64,000 bases of DNA from Comamonas sp. GB3 AK4-5 (lineage in GTDB: Bacteria > Pseudomonadota > Gammaproteobacteria > Burkholderiales > Burkholderiaceae_C): positions 372,001-436,000 of the forward strand of contig NZ_CP166730.1 of assembly GCF_041320665.1 (NCBI RefSeq), written 5' to 3'. Below the pieces are notes generated by a model, which searched no databases, was not told the origin of the DNA, and was given only the letters and a program-made list of their open reading frames with translations. Of the stretch, positions 25,528-35,899 are shown one piece after another. Each line of letters opens with the position of its first letter. Within the stretch, counting starts at the first letter, position 1. The translations under genes were made by a program, and so were the position numbers.

Positions 25528-28500
25528 GGTGAGAGCCTCCTTGCGTTGTCGAGGGGCTGGTCGAGCCCGGAGGGCTTGTGTCTTGCTCGGACTTTTCGCC
25601 AAAGAGCTTGAAGACCGCGATGAAGAAAACAGGGACCAGGAAGACCGACAACGGGGTGCCGATCACCATGCCCCAGAACACGCCGGTGCCAATTTCTTTT
25701 TGGCTGGCGGCGCTGGCGCCCGAGGCGATGTACAGCGGCACCACGCCCAAGATGAAGGCCAAAGAGGTCATCAAGATGGGGCGGAAGCGCAGGTGCGCAG
25801 CTTCCAGCGCCGCGTCATAGGCACTCATACCCTGGGCATGCAGGTCCTTGGCGAACTCCACAATCAAAATGGCGTTCTTGGCCGACAGACCAATCACCGT
25901 GATCAGTGCCACCTGGAAGTAGATGTCGTTGGGCATGTCACGGATGAACATACCTGCCAGCGCACCCAGCACGCCCAGAGGCACCACCAGCATCACCGAC
26001 AGCGGAATGCTCCAGCTTTCATACAGGGCAGCCAGACACAGGAACACCGCCAGGATGGAGAAGGCGTAGAGGATCATGGCCGAGGAGCCGGACTTCTTTT
26101 CGTCCAGCGACTGACCGGTCCACTCATAGCCAAAGCCGTCCGGCAGTTCCGCCGCCAGCTTTTCCATTTCGGCCATGGCCTGGCCACTGGTGTAGCCGGG
26201 CTTGGCCTGGCCGGTGATGCTCATCGACGGATAGCCGTTGTAGCGGGTCACCTGCATGGGGCCGCTGATCCACTTGGCCGTGACCATGGTGGACAGCTCG
26301 ACCAGGCTGCCCGCGGAGTTGGGCACAGTCAGGCGCATCACGTCTTCGGGTTGCATGCGGCGGTTGGCGTCGGCCTGGATGGTCACGCGCTGCATATAGC
26401 CCTGGTTGGGGAAGTCGGTGGAGTTGGCAGAGCCCAGGGCCGTGGCCAGGGTCGATGCCAGATCGCCCATGTTGACATTCTGCGCATAGACAGCGTCGCG
26501 GTCGATTTTGACTTCCCACTGCGGGGCGTCATCCACACCATCAAAGCGCACACCCGCCAGGATGGGGCTCTGGTTGGCCTTGGCAATCATCTGGTTGCGC
26601 GCTTGCAGCAAGGCTGCATGGCCCTTGGCGCCACGGTCTTGCAGGCGGAAGGTGAATCCATCGCTGGTGCCCAGTTCCGGAATGGAAGGCGGCACCAGGG
26701 TGTAGATAAAACCATCACGCAAGGCCATCATGGCGCCCATGGTGCGGCCGGCAAACGACTCCGCGTCCGATCCCTTGGCGCTGCGCTGCGACCAGTCCTT
26801 GAGGGTGGTGAAAGCCAGGCCCACGTTTTGTCCCTGGCCCGCAAAGCTGAAGCCCAGAATGGTCACGATGTGGTCGGTTTCAGGCTGGCTCAGCACAAAG
26901 TTTTCCAGCTGTGCCATGGTGTCGGTGGTGCGGTCCAGCGAAGCGCCAGGAGGCAGCTGGGCCAGCGAGATCACATAGCCCTGGTCTTCGGTCGGCAGAA
27001 AGCCGCTGGGCAGCTTCATGAACATGAAGACCACGCCGGCAATCACCAGCAGATAGACAACCACGGCCTGTGCCGAACGCTTGACGACGCCGCCCAAAGC
27101 GTTTTGGTAGTGCTTGGAGCCCGCATCGAACTTGCGGTTGAACCAGTTGTAGAAGGGGCCCAGGGGGCCGGTCTTCTTGTCATGCGCATGGCCCTTGGGA
27201 ATGGGCTTGAGCATGGTGGCGCACAGCGCAGGCGTCAGCGTCAGCGCGAAGAAACCCGAGAAGAAGATGGAGATCGCCATCACCAGCGAGAACTGGCGAT
27301 AGATATTGCCGGTGGCGCCGCTGAACATGGCCAGCGGCACGAACACGGTCACCAGAATCACGGTGATACCGACCACGGCGCCCTGGATCTGGCCCATGGC
27401 CTTGATCGTGGCTTCCTTGGGTGGAATCCCTTCCTCGGCCATGATGCGCTCGACGTTCTCCACCACCACGATGGCGTCGTCCACCACGATACCGATCACC
27501 AGCACCATGGCAAACATGGCCAGAATGTTGATGGTCAGGCCCACGGCCAGCATGGCGGCAAAAGTGCCCAGCAGCGCGATGGGGACCACGACGGTGGGGA
27601 TCAGCGTGTAGCGGATGTTCTGCAGGAAGATCAGCATCACGATGAACACCAGCACAATGGCTTCCAGCAGCGTGTGCACCACCTTTTCAATCGAGATCTT
27701 CACGAACTTCGATGTGTCATAGGGGGCAGACCACTTCACGCCGGTAGGCAGGAAGGGTTCCAGCGCATCCATCTTGTCGTAGACCAGCTTGGCCGTGGCC
27801 ATGGCATTGGCGGTGGAGGTCAGCTGCACGGCCAAGGCCACGGCAGGTTTGCCGTCCAGGCGGGAGTTGAAGGCGTAGGTTTCCGTGCCCAGTTCCACGC
27901 GTGCCACGTCCTTGACGCGAACGGTCGAGCCGTCGGTATTGGAGCGCAGCACCACGTTGCCGAATTGCTCCGGTGTCGTCAGCTGACCAGGCACCACGAT
28001 GGTGGCGCTCATGGTGGTGCCGGGGACGTTGGGCGTGTCACCCAGTGCACCGCCGGAGATCTGCTGGTTCTGCGCGGCAATGGCTGCGTTCACCGAGCTG
28101 ATGGGCAGTCCATAGCCTTGGAGCTTGATGGGGTCAATCCAGACACGCATGGCGCGGCCGGCTGCAAACAGCTGGGCCTTGCCCACGCCTTCCAGACGCT
28201 GGACTTCTGGCAGCACGTTGCGGTTGACGTAGTCGGCAATGTCGTCGCGTGAGGTTTCGCCAGATTCGGCCTGGAAGGCCAGAATCATCAGGAAGTTGCT
28301 CATGGCCTTGTCCACGCGCACGCCCAGGGCTTGCACCACGGTGGGCAAGCGGGGCAGGGCGCGGGAAAGACGGTTTTGCACGTCCACCTGGGCCAGGTCG
28401 GGGTTGGTGCTGGGGTCGAACGTCAGGGTGAGCGTGCCTTGTCCCCCGGCGGGGGCCTTGCTCTCCATGTACATCAGGCCGGTGGCACCATTCATTTCCC

Positions 28501-28699
28501 GCTCGATGAGCTGGAGTACCGAGTCCGTCATGGCCTCGGAGGTGGCTCCGGGGTAGGTGGCCGTCACCGTGATGGTGGGCGGCGCCACCGACGGAAACTG
28601 CGCCACGGGCAGCTGGGTGATGGAGACAACGCCCGCCAGCACCACAAAGATGGCAATCACCCACGCAAAAATGGGGCGGTGAATAAAAAACTTCGACAT
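25520..28699 (-). CDS. RND multidrug efflux transporter, HAE1 family (AcrB/MexB type)
   Basis: An inner-membrane proton-driven drug exporter of 1059 aa. The N terminus MSKFFIHRPIFAWVIAIFV is typical. The proton-relay Asp pair lies in GIVVDDAIVVVENVERIM, and a further essential lysine region is expected near the LSAKNAILIVEFAKD block. The porter-domain start QFPSVAPPTITVTATYPG matches HAE1 pumps. It is encoded between the adaptor (15 nt upstream) and the outer membrane factor (8-nt overlap). By gene order it resembles BpeAB-OprB or AcrAB-type pumps, but the drug range cannot be read from the sequence. Confidence 0.96.
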   Translation of the reverse strand: MSKFFIHRPIFAWVIAIFVVLAGVVSITQLPVAQFPSVAPPTITVTATYPGATSEAMTDSVLQLIEREMNGATGLMYMESKAPAGGQGTLTLTFDPSTNPDLAQVDVQNRLSRALPRLPTVVQALGVRVDKAMSNFLMILAFQAESGETSRDDIADYVNRNVLPEVQRLEGVGKAQLFAAGRAMRVWIDPIKLQGYGLPISSVNAAIAAQNQQISGGALGDTPNVPGTTMSATIVVPGQLTTPEQFGNVVLRSNTDGSTVRVKDVARVELGTETYAFNSRLDGKPAVALAVQLTSTANAMATAKLVYDKMDALEPFLPTGVKWSAPYDTSKFVKISIEKVVHTLLEAIVLVFIVMLIFLQNIRYTLIPTVVVPIALLGTFAAMLAVGLTINILAMFAMVLVIGIVVDDAIVVVENVERIMAEEGIPPKEATIKAMGQIQGAVVGITVILVTVFVPLAMFSGATGNIYRQFSLVMAISIFFSGFFALTLTPALCATMLKPIPKGHAHDKKTGPLGPFYNWFNRKFDAGSKHYQNALGGVVKRSAQAVVVYLLVIAGVVFMFMKLPSGFLPTEDQGYVISLAQLPPGASLDRTTDTMAQLENFVLSQPETDHIVTILGFSFAGQGQNVGLAFTTLKDWSQRSAKGSDAESFAGRTMGAMMALRDGFIYTLVPPSIPELGTSDGFTFRLQDRGAKGHAALLQARNQMIAKANQSPILAGVRFDGVDDAPQWEVKIDRDAVYAQNVNMGDLASTLATALGSANSTDFPNQGYMQRVTIQADANRRMQPEDVMRLTVPNSAGSLVELSTMVTAKWISGPMQVTRYNGYPSMSITGQAKPGYTSGQAMAEMEKLAAELPDGFGYEWTGQSLDEKKSGSSAMILYAFSILAVFLCLAALYESWSIPLSVMLVVPLGVLGALAGMFIRDMPNDIYFQVALITVIGLSAKNAILIVEFAKDLHAQGMSAYDAALEAAHLRFRPILMTSLAFILGVVPLYIASGASAASQKEIGTGVFWGMVIGTPLSVFLVPVFFIAVFKLFGEKSEQDTSPPGSTSPSTTQGGSHHA

Positions 28700-28714
28700 G
28701 GAAGTGCGCTCCGT

Positions 28715-30013
28715 TTATTGGGCGGCGGAAGGCTTGCTGTCAGCCGCCGCTTCTTGCTTGCTCGCGGGGGCGGCTTTCGCAGCCGGCGCGCCAGCGGGCT
28801 TGGCATTGGCTTGCCATGGCACGGGGGTGACCTTCTTGGCACCCATGCCCACCTTGATCAGGCCGTCGACCATGACTTTTTCGCCGCTTTTCAGTCCGCT
28901 GGTGACAATCCAGCTGTTGCCTTGCGAGCCATTGATCTGCACCGGGCGCGGAGCCACGGTGCCGTCGTCTGCCACCACCATCACGAAATTGCCTTTCTCG
29001 TTGCGGGTGACGGCCTGTTGAGGAATGGCGACGGCGTTGTCGATCAGAGCTTGCTCCAGACGGACACGCACATACATGCCGGGCAGCAAAAAGCCGTCGG
29101 GGTTAGGCAGCTCGGCGCGCACGCTGACCTGGCCAGTGGTTTCATCCACGGTCAGGTCGGTGAACAGCATGCGGCCGGTGTGCGCATATTCCCTGCCGTC
29201 ATCGGTGTAGATGTGCACCTTGGCGGCATTGCTGCCGTCGCGCGTCAGCTTGCCGCTGGCCAGCGACTCCTTGAGGCGAAGAATCTCGGCCGAGGATTGG
29301 GTCAGGTTGACGTACAGCGGATGGATCTGCTGGATCGTGGCCAGTTGGGTGACATCGCCTTGACCCACCAGAGCACCTTCGGTGACCAGGGCGCGGCCAA
29401 TGCGGCCGGCGATGGGGGCGGTGACGGCGGCATAGCCCAGGTTGACGTTGGCTGTGGTGACGCCAGCTTTGGCTGCCGCGACCTGTGCCTGGCCTGCTTT
29501 TTCATTGGCAATGGCGGTGTCGTAGTCCTGCTTGCTGATGGCATTGGCCTCTACTAGCGGCTTGTAGCGGCGGGCCGTAGCGGCTGCTTGCATCAGGTTT
29601 GCCTCGGCCTGGGCCAACGAAGCCTGCGCACTTTGCAGGCTGGCCTTGTAGGGGGTGTCATCAATTTGGAACAGCAGCTGTCCAGTTTTGACGTCCGAGC
29701 CTTCTTTGAACAGGCGCTTTTGCACGATGCCGGCTGCGCGAGCGCGCACCTGTGCCGTGCGGAAAGCTTCCAGGCGGCCAGGCAGGTCCGCAGTCAGAGG
29801 CACGCTGCCAAGTTGCACTGTGACAACGCCGACTTCCGGGGGCTGGGCCTGTGCGGCGGCTTGAGATGGCTGCGCGGCATTTTGCTTGTCACCGCATGCG
29901 GTCAGCGCCAGTGCGGAGACCAAGGCGACCCCCAGCGCGATGGCGCGCATGGTGTGGGGCGAAGTGACAGAGTGAACAGGAGCCGCTGGGGTTGCTTCAT
30001 ACACGGGCTGCAT
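28715..30013 (-). CDS. RND efflux periplasmic adaptor (membrane fusion protein)
   Basis: This links the RND pump to the outer membrane duct. The lipoprotein signal reads ALGVALVSALALTACG. The body shows the barrel-sandwich lipoyl halves, a coiled-coil hairpin and the segment GRALVTEGALVGQGDVTQLATI. The start ATG at 30013 (432 aa) is chosen because GGAAGGA lies 6 nt upstream; an ATG at 29950 begins the signal more tightly but lacks a ribosome binding site. The C terminus is rich in Ala, Lys and Pro. It is divergent from the TetR gene. Confidence 0.93.
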   Translation of the reverse strand: MQPVYEATPAAPVHSVTSPHTMRAIALGVALVSALALTACGDKQNAAQPSQAAAQAQPPEVGVVTVQLGSVPLTADLPGRLEAFRTAQVRARAAGIVQKRLFKEGSDVKTGQLLFQIDDTPYKASLQSAQASLAQAEANLMQAAATARRYKPLVEANAISKQDYDTAIANEKAGQAQVAAAKAGVTTANVNLGYAAVTAPIAGRIGRALVTEGALVGQGDVTQLATIQQIHPLYVNLTQSSAEILRLKESLASGKLTRDGSNAAKVHIYTDDGREYAHTGRMLFTDLTVDETTGQVSVRAELPNPDGFLLPGMYVRVRLEQALIDNAVAIPQQAVTRNEKGNFVMVVADDGTVAPRPVQINGSQGNSWIVTSGLKSGEKVMVDGLIKVGMGAKKVTPVPWQANAKPAGAPAAKAAPASKQEAAADSKPSAAQ

Positions 30014-30106
30014 GAAAGTCCTTCCGGTAGTGAGTTGGATGCGTAAAAGGCACAGAGCCATTGCGCTGCGCCAAAGCGTAAGAGATGTCTTCAGAATATT
30101 GCGGAT

Positions 30107-30136
30107 CATTATACATACATGCATGAATGTATAATG
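30107..30136. promoter_or_regulatory. TetR operator over divergent promoters
   Basis: A 30-bp palindrome with one mismatched pair (30117/30126). Its half CATTATACAT and the mirror ATGTATAATG enclose CATGCATG. TATAAT occurs at both ends: on the plus strand at 30130-30135 and on the minus strand over 30108-30113. One repressor dimer pair could therefore shut both the pump operon and its own gene. The TACAT...ATGTA spacing recalls the known AcrR and TtgR operators. Confidence 0.85.
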
Positions 30137-30211
30137 ACAGAGAAAATGGTGGGGATGTCGGCTCGGAGTCGGGCGAGAGCGTCGCGAGGAGCGCGAGAGA
30201 AGGAGTGCGTC

Positions 30212-30838
30212 ATGGTGCGTCGAACGAAGGAAGATGCTTGCGCGACCCGCGCAGGTCTTCTGGATGCCGCGGAACAGGTGTTTTATGAGCAGGGCGTGGC
30301 GCGTGCGTCTTTGAGTGAGATTGCGCAGAGGGCAGGGGCTACGCGTGGTGCAGTGTATTGGCACTTCAAGGATAAGTTGGACCTGTTTTTTGCCATGTTG
30401 GAGAGGGTGGCATTGCCGCTGGAGCGTGAGGCGTATAGCGATGAGTCCGCGGGCATATCCATGACGGGGGTGGCGCGGGTTCGGCATGTGATGGCTCTGG
30501 TCTTTGCTCAACTGGAGCGCGATGCGCAGACTCGGCGTGTCTTTGAGATCTTGTTGAACAAGGTGGAGTACGTGGGTGAGCTGCTTTCCGTGCAAGAGCG
30601 CAGTCTGGAAGCGAGGGCCGCATTTGAGGCCAAGCTGGTGACTTATATCGCCGCAGCCCAGCAGGAGCAGTCCGTGCTGCTGCAGGTTCCGGTGGAAGAG
30701 GCTGCGCTGGCATTGCGGTGCCTGTTTGATGGGTTGATCAAGAGCTGGCTGATGTCGCACTCCAGGTTCGATCTCTCCGGTGCTGGCATGCGGGCTGTAG
30801 ATGCTTATCTGCATGGCATCGGACTGCGTACGCAATAG
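30212..30838 (+). CDS. TetR/AcrR family repressor of the efflux operon
   Basis: A 208-aa repressor with an N-terminal helix-turn-helix (LSEIAQRAGATRGAVYWHFKDK, about residues 30-51) and a C-terminal ligand domain like that of AcrR, TtgR and BpeR. The start ATG follows GAAGGAG. Longer in-frame starts (the first at 30119) lie inside the operator and would add a low-complexity Arg/Ser tail, so they were rejected. It is divergent from the adaptor gene and probably autoregulated through the shared palindrome. Drug binding should relieve repression. Confidence 0.93.
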   Translation: MVRRTKEDACATRAGLLDAAEQVFYEQGVARASLSEIAQRAGATRGAVYWHFKDKLDLFFAMLERVALPLEREAYSDESAGISMTGVARVRHVMALVFAQLERDAQTRRVFEILLNKVEYVGELLSVQERSLEARAAFEAKLVTYIAAAQQEQSVLLQVPVEEAALALRCLFDGLIKSWLMSHSRFDLSGAGMRAVDAYLHGIGLRTQ

Positions 30839-30920
30839 GCATCTGGTTTGGCAGGGCTGCGCTGTGGGTCAAAGTCGTGCGACAATGCGCGGCTCACAAG
30901 GCATGTGGATTGTGTCTTGA

Positions 30921-30996
30921 GCGGCTGTAGCTCAGTGGATAGAGTATTGGCCTCCGAAGCCAAGGGTCGTGGGTTCGATCCCCGCCAGCCGCGCCA
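30921..30996 (+). tRNA. tRNA-Arg (anticodon CCG)
   Basis: The acceptor stem GCGGCTG/CAGCCGC is perfect, CCA is encoded, and the anticodon loop CTCCGAA reads CCG. All four arms can be drawn; 76 nt. Confidence 0.97.
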
Positions 30997-31061
30997 GCGT
31001 TCTTGCTGAGTCAGCAAGAAATACGGAAAAAGCAGCGTTTTCTTTTTTGTCGGAAAAACGG

Positions 31062-31070
31062 TGCTACAAT
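31062..31070 (+). promoter_or_regulatory. Extended -10 promoter before tRNA-Tyr
   Basis: TGCTACAAT is an extended -10 (hexamer TACAAT at 31065-31070) located 12 bp before tRNA-Tyr. No good -35 is seen at 17 bp. It probably drives the tRNA-Tyr/Gly/Thr-tuf transcript. Confidence 0.5.
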
Positions 31071-31082
31071 TCGAGTCTCTTC

Positions 31083-31168
31083 GGAGGGGTGGCCGAGTGG
31101 TTAAAGGCAGCAGACTGTAAATCTGCCCGCTAACGCGTACACAGGTTCGAATCCTGTCCCCTCCACCA
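31083..31168 (+). tRNA. tRNA-Tyr (anticodon GTA)
   Basis: The acceptor stem GGAGGGG/CCCCTCC is perfect, the anticodon loop is CTGTAAA, and the long variable arm expected for a class II tRNA is present. CCA is encoded; 86 nt. Confidence 0.98.
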
Positions 31169-31220
31169 GCAATGGTTGCAAGAGATGCGTCACTTTGTGA
31201 TGCGCGCAAACGCAAGGTTT

Positions 31221-31294
31221 GCGGGAGTAGTTCAATGGTAGAACCCTAGCCTTCCAAGCTAATGACGCGGGTTCGATTCCCGTCTCCCGCTCCA
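31221..31294 (+). tRNA. tRNA-Gly (anticodon TCC)
   Basis: The acceptor stem is GCGGGAG/CTCCCGC, the anticodon loop CTTCCAA gives TCC, and CCA is encoded; 74 nt. It reads GGA and GGG codons. Confidence 0.97.
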
Positions 31295-31335
31295 ATTGTT
31301 TGAATTTCAGTGTCTGCGCATAAGTGCAGGCATTT

Positions 31336-31410
<75 letters not shown>

Positions 31411-31483
31411 TCTTTCTGGTGCTTCTTTTGGATGGTGGCGCCCAGAGCAAGTTAGGCATTTGGTTTTTTTCGGAGTCGAAAAA

Positions 31484-32674
<1,191 letters not shown>

Positions 32675-32688
32675 AATTTATCGGGTTT

Positions 32689-32764
32689 AGGGGTATAGCT
32701 CAATTGGCAGAGCGTCGGTCTCCAAAACCGAAGGTTGTAGGTTCGATTCCTACTGCCCCTGCCA
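32689..32764 (+). tRNA. tRNA-Trp (anticodon CCA)
   Basis: The acceptor stem AGGGGTA/TGCCCCT pairs with one G-U, the anticodon loop CTCCAAA gives CCA, and the 3' CCA is encoded; 76 nt. It lies between tuf and secE. Confidence 0.97.
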
Positions 32765-32782
32765 CCTCCAGGTGGTAAAGAT

Positions 32783-32807
32783 AAGCCCGCCAGAATCTGG
32801 CGGGCTT
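32783..32807 (+). terminator. Hairpin between tRNA-Trp and secE
   Basis: A perfect 11-bp stem (AAGCCCGCCAG/CTGGCGGGCTT) with a 3-nt loop. The following bases are not T-rich, so it may be an attenuator or a processing site and not a full terminator. Confidence 0.5.
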
Positions 32808-32854
32808 CAGTGTCTTGTGCTCAGCCATTGTGCTGCGCGGAAAAAAGATTAGGT

Positions 32855-33238
32855 ATGGCCACATCGCAAATTGAAACAGTCAGTTCTGGTGCTAGCAAAG
32901 CTAAGCTGGCTGCAGTGCTGGCTCTGGTAATTGCATCCATTGCCGGGTTTTATTTCCTGAGCAAGCAAGGGCCTGTTGCCCAGTGGGGTGTATTGCTGGT
33001 GGGGTTGGTTGCGGCTGCGGCCGTCTTTTTAGTGTCTGAGCCGGGTAAGCAGTTCGTTGGTTTTGCCAAGGATTCCTGGAAAGAAGTCAAAAAGGTCGTC
33101 TGGCCCACCCGCAAAGAGACCATGCAGATGACGCTTTATGTGTTCGCCTTCGTGGTGATCATGGCGTTGTTTCTGTGGCTGACTGACAAGACCGTGGAAT
33201 GGGTGTTGTATGACCTCATTCTGGGCTGGAGGAAATAA
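32855..33238 (+). CDS. secE: Protein translocase subunit SecE
   Basis: SecE clamps the SecY channel. This 127-aa form has three membrane helices (about residues 15-34, 40-57 and 90-115), as in E. coli, and the conserved cytoplasmic amphipathic helix with [17 protein letters not shown]. The ATG at 32855 follows AGATTAGGT, a weak site. The stop overlaps the nusG start by one base (TAATG). Confidence 0.96.
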   Translation: MATSQIETVSSGASKAKLAAVLALVIASIAGFYFLSKQGPVAQWGVLLVGLVAAAAVFLVSEPGKQFVGFAKDSWKEVKKVVWPTRKETMQMTLYVFAFVVIMALFLWLTDKTVEWVLYDLILGWRK

Positions 33239-33834
33239 TGACTGATGCGATGGACGCCGGTGCGTTGGGTGCTCAAGAGGCACCTGCTTCTGCAGTGAAT
33301 CCAGATTTGCGCTGGTATATCGTGCACGCCTATTCCGGCATGGAAAAGGCCGTGGAGCGCAATATCACCGAGCGCATCCAGCGCTCCGGTATGCAGGAAA
33401 AATTTGGCCGGATTCTGGTTCCCACCGAAGAAGTGGTGGAAATGAAGAACGGCCAGCGCAAGACCACGGAGCGTCGCCTGTTCCCGGGCTATGTGTTCGT
33501 TGAGATGGTCATGGACGATGACACCTGGCACTTGGTGAAGCACACCAGCAAGGTGACGGGTTTTGTGGGCGGAGCCAAAAACCGCCCTGCACCAATCTCG
33601 GAAGAGGAAGTGCAGAAGATCGTCAGCCAGATGCAAGAGGGCTCCGACAAGCCTCGCCACAAGGTGGAGTTCATGGTGGGCGAGCTGGTGCGTGTCAAAG
33701 AAGGTCCGTTCACCGACTTCAATGGCTCGGTCGAAGAAGTCAATTACGAGAAGAGCCGCTTGCGCGTCTCGGTGGCCATTTTTGGTCGCTCGACGCCAGT
33801 GGAGCTGGAATTCGCTCAGGTCGAAAAGACGTAA
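33238..33834 (+). CDS. nusG: Transcription termination/antitermination protein NusG
   Basis: NusG binds the RNA polymerase clamp and links it to Rho or to the ribosome. The 198-aa protein has an extra N-terminal stretch of about 23 residues, then the NGN domain ([19 protein letters not shown], then [15 protein letters not shown]) and the C-terminal KOW domain ([21 protein letters not shown]). It is translationally coupled to secE. The leader of rplK follows. Confidence 0.98.
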   Translation: MTDAMDAGALGAQEAPASAVNPDLRWYIVHAYSGMEKAVERNITERIQRSGMQEKFGRILVPTEEVVEMKNGQRKTTERRLFPGYVFVEMVMDDDTWHLVKHTSKVTGFVGGAKNRPAPISEEEVQKIVSQMQEGSDKPRHKVEFMVGELVRVKEGPFTDFNGSVEEVNYEKSRLRVSVAIFGRSTPVELEFAQVEKT

Positions 33835-33910
33835 GTCTTTTGGTAAGAACCTGGTGAGTGTTTGCACGTTTTTTTGGACTCGCGTGTCGAAATAAGAGTC
33901 CTTCATCACG

Positions 33911-33940
33911 GGGAGCTATGCATTGCATAGCGCTATACCC
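33911..33940 (+). promoter_or_regulatory. Hairpin in the rplK leader (possible L1 control site)
   Basis: GCTATGC (33915-33921) pairs with GCATAGC (33925-33931), enclosed by GGG and CCC, just before the rplK ribosome binding site AAGGAG. L1 represses the L11 operon by binding this leader region in other bacteria. I cannot confirm the exact L1 motif here. Confidence 0.4.
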
Positions 33941-33954
33941 GTAAGGAGCAAAAA

Positions 33955-34386
33955 ATGGCGAAGAAAATCGTCGGCTTCATCAAGCTGCAAGTGCCAGCTG
34001 GTAAAGCCAATCCCTCCCCACCCATCGGTCCTGCGCTGGGTCAGCGCGGCCTCAACATCATGGAATTCTGCAAGGCGTTCAACGCCCAGACCCAAGGTGT
34101 CGAGCCCGGCCTGCCTCTGCCAGTGGTGATCACGGCTTTTGCTGACAAGAGCTTCACCTTCATCATCAAGACCCCTCCCGCTACCGTGCTGATCAAAAAG
34201 GCCGTGAAGCTGGACAAGGGTTCTTCTAATCCCCTGAAGAACAAGGTCGGCAAGATCACCCGCGCTCAGCTGGAAGAAATCGCCAAGACCAAGTTGAAGG
34301 ACATGAACGCCGCTGACGTCGACGCCGCAGTGCGTACGCTGGCTGGTTCTGCCCGTTCGATGGGCGTGATCGTGGAGGGTGTGTAA
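33955..34386 (+). CDS. rplK: 50S ribosomal protein L11
   Basis: L11 forms the GTPase-associated centre with 23S rRNA helices 43-44. The 143-aa protein starts [20 protein letters not shown] with the proline-rich [20 protein letters not shown], and has the C-terminal RNA-binding part ([20 protein letters not shown]). It directly abuts rplA with no spacer. Confidence 0.98.
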   Translation: MAKKIVGFIKLQVPAGKANPSPPIGPALGQRGLNIMEFCKAFNAQTQGVEPGLPLPVVITAFADKSFTFIIKTPPATVLIKKAVKLDKGSSNPLKNKVGKITRAQLEEIAKTKLKDMNAADVDAAVRTLAGSARSMGVIVEGV

Positions 34387-35082
34387 ATGGCCAAGTTGAC
34401 CAAGAAGCAAAAAGCTCTCCAGGGCAAGGTGGATTCCAACAAGCTGTACGCTTTCGCTGACGCCGTGGTGCTGGTGAAGGACGCTGCAACTGCCAAGTTC
34501 GATGAGTCCATCGACGTGGCTGTGCAGCTGGGCGTGGATGCCAAGAAGTCGGACCAAGTGGTGCGTGGCGCTGTGGTGCTGCCTCACGGTACTGGCAAGA
34601 CCACCCGCGTGGCGGTGTTCGCACAAGGTGCCAAGGCTGAAGAAGCCAAGGCTGCTGGTGCCGACATCGTGGGTATGGACGACCTAGCTGCACAAGTCAA
34701 GGCCGGTGACATGCCTTTCGACGTGGTGATCGCTGCTCCCGACGCTATGCGCGTGGTGGGTCAGCTGGGTCAGATCCTGGGCCCGCGTGGCCTGATGCCT
34801 AACCCCAAGGTTGGCACGGTGACTCCCGATGTGGCTACGGCAGTGAAGAACGCCAAGGCTGGTCAGGTGCAGTTCCGCGTCGACAAGGCCGGTATCATCC
34901 ACTCGACCATCGGCCGCCGCTCGTTCGACAACGAGAAGCTGCAAGGCAACCTGGCTGCCCTGATCGACGCGCTGAACAAGGCCAAGCCTGCTTCCAGCAA
35001 GGGTCTGTACCTGCGCAAGGTGGCGGTTTCCTCCACGATGGGTGTGGGTGTTCGTGTCGAACCCCAATCCATCTCGGCGTAA
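34387..35082 (+). CDS. rplA: 50S ribosomal protein L1
   Basis: L1 forms the movable stalk at the E site and represses its own operon. The 231-aa protein has the signature block [18 protein letters not shown], and [20 protein letters not shown] in the first domain. The start ATG follows the rplK stop TAA immediately. A leader of 255 bp separates it from rplJ. Confidence 0.98.
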   Translation: MAKLTKKQKALQGKVDSNKLYAFADAVVLVKDAATAKFDESIDVAVQLGVDAKKSDQVVRGAVVLPHGTGKTTRVAVFAQGAKAEEAKAAGADIVGMDDLAAQVKAGDMPFDVVIAAPDAMRVVGQLGQILGPRGLMPNPKVGTVTPDVATAVKNAKAGQVQFRVDKAGIIHSTIGRRSFDNEKLQGNLAALIDALNKAKPASSKGLYLRKVAVSSTMGVGVRVEPQSISA

Positions 35083-35337
35083 TTCGCTAAAATCTTTGGT
35101 TCGCCGTAAAAGGTGAACCGATGTGGTGGGCTGCATGCCTTGGTAACAAGGCATGCAGGTCATCCAAGACCGCTGGTGTGGCTTGCCGATTGGCTTCCAA
35201 GAGGCTTGCCACTTAATGCAAACCAGCGCAGATGGCGATCCCGCTGCAGATGGATGAATGTCCCTCTAACAGTTGGTCGCTGCAACAAGAGCGCGCACAA
35301 AGGGCCTGCCCCGCGTGTGCATTTGAAGGAGTAGACC
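35083..35337 (+). promoter_or_regulatory. rplJ leader with L10-type control hairpin
   Basis: The 255-bp leader contains a perfect 12-bp stem (CTGCATGCCTTG at 35131-35142 with CAAGGCATGCAG at 35147-35158) closed by a GTAA tetraloop, flanked by further paired stretches. Leaders at this place bind the L10-L7/L12 complex and control rplJL translation. The role is known for the family, and the exact binding site is inferred. Confidence 0.65.
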
Positions 35338-35859
35338 TTGAGTCTTAATCGCAGTGAGAAAGAAGCGGTCATCAATGAAGTGACCAGCCTCGCCGCTAAA
35401 GCTCAAACGCTTGTGTTCGCGGAGTACCGCGGCATTACGGTCGCCGACATGACCAAACTGCGCGCCGAGGCCCGCAGCCAAGGTGTGAGCCTGAGCGTGT
35501 TGAAAAACACCCTGGCCCGCCGTGCTGTGTCCGGTGGTCAGTTTGAGGTGGTGGCTGATCAAATGACCGGTCCCCTGATCTACGGCTTCTCTGAAGACGC
35601 AGTGGCCGCCGCTAAGGTGGTGGCCAACTTCGCGAAGACCAACGACAAGTTGGTGATTCGCGGTGGTGCGTTTTCGGGCAAGGCCCTGGACGTCGACGGC
35701 GTGAAGCAGCTGGCAAGCATCCCCTCGAAGGAAGTTCTGCTGGCACAACTGTGTGGCTTGCTCATGTCGCCTATCTCGCGTACAGCCGTGGTGCTGGGCG
35801 CGCTGGCGGCCAAAAAGGGCGAAGGCGCAGAAGTTGCTGCCGAAGCTGCTGCAGCTTAA
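35338..35859 (+). CDS. rplJ: 50S ribosomal protein L10
   Basis: L10 is the base of the L7/L12 stalk. The 173-aa sequence shows the N-terminal RNA-binding domain ([47 protein letters not shown]) and an Ala-rich C-terminal helix for L7/L12 dimers. Translation starts at TTG (35338) preceded by GGAG with 6 nt spacing; no in-frame ATG fits. The weak start, together with the folded leader, fits translational control by L10. Confidence 0.96.
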   Translation: MSLNRSEKEAVINEVTSLAAKAQTLVFAEYRGITVADMTKLRAEARSQGVSLSVLKNTLARRAVSGGQFEVVADQMTGPLIYGFSEDAVAAAKVVANFAKTNDKLVIRGGAFSGKALDVDGVKQLASIPSKEVLLAQLCGLLMSPISRTAVVLGALAAKKGEGAEVAAEAAAA

Positions 35860-35899
35860 TTGCGGCAACAACCAACCAACAAATTGTTAGGAAAACAAA

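Noticed and set aside
25448..28252. 934-codon open frame antisense to the RND transporter
   Set aside because: The sense gene is a complete HAE1 pump. The antisense product has the same His/Gln-rich shadow composition.
30119..30211. N-terminal extension of the TetR repressor starting at 30119
   Set aside because: It would begin inside the operator and add a low-complexity Arg/Ser stretch. The ATG at 30212 has a strong ribosome binding site and starts at the helix-turn-helix domain.
30014..30835. Extension of the adaptor protein up to 706 codons
   Set aside because: The extra part is antisense to the TetR gene and precedes a clear lipoprotein signal peptide.
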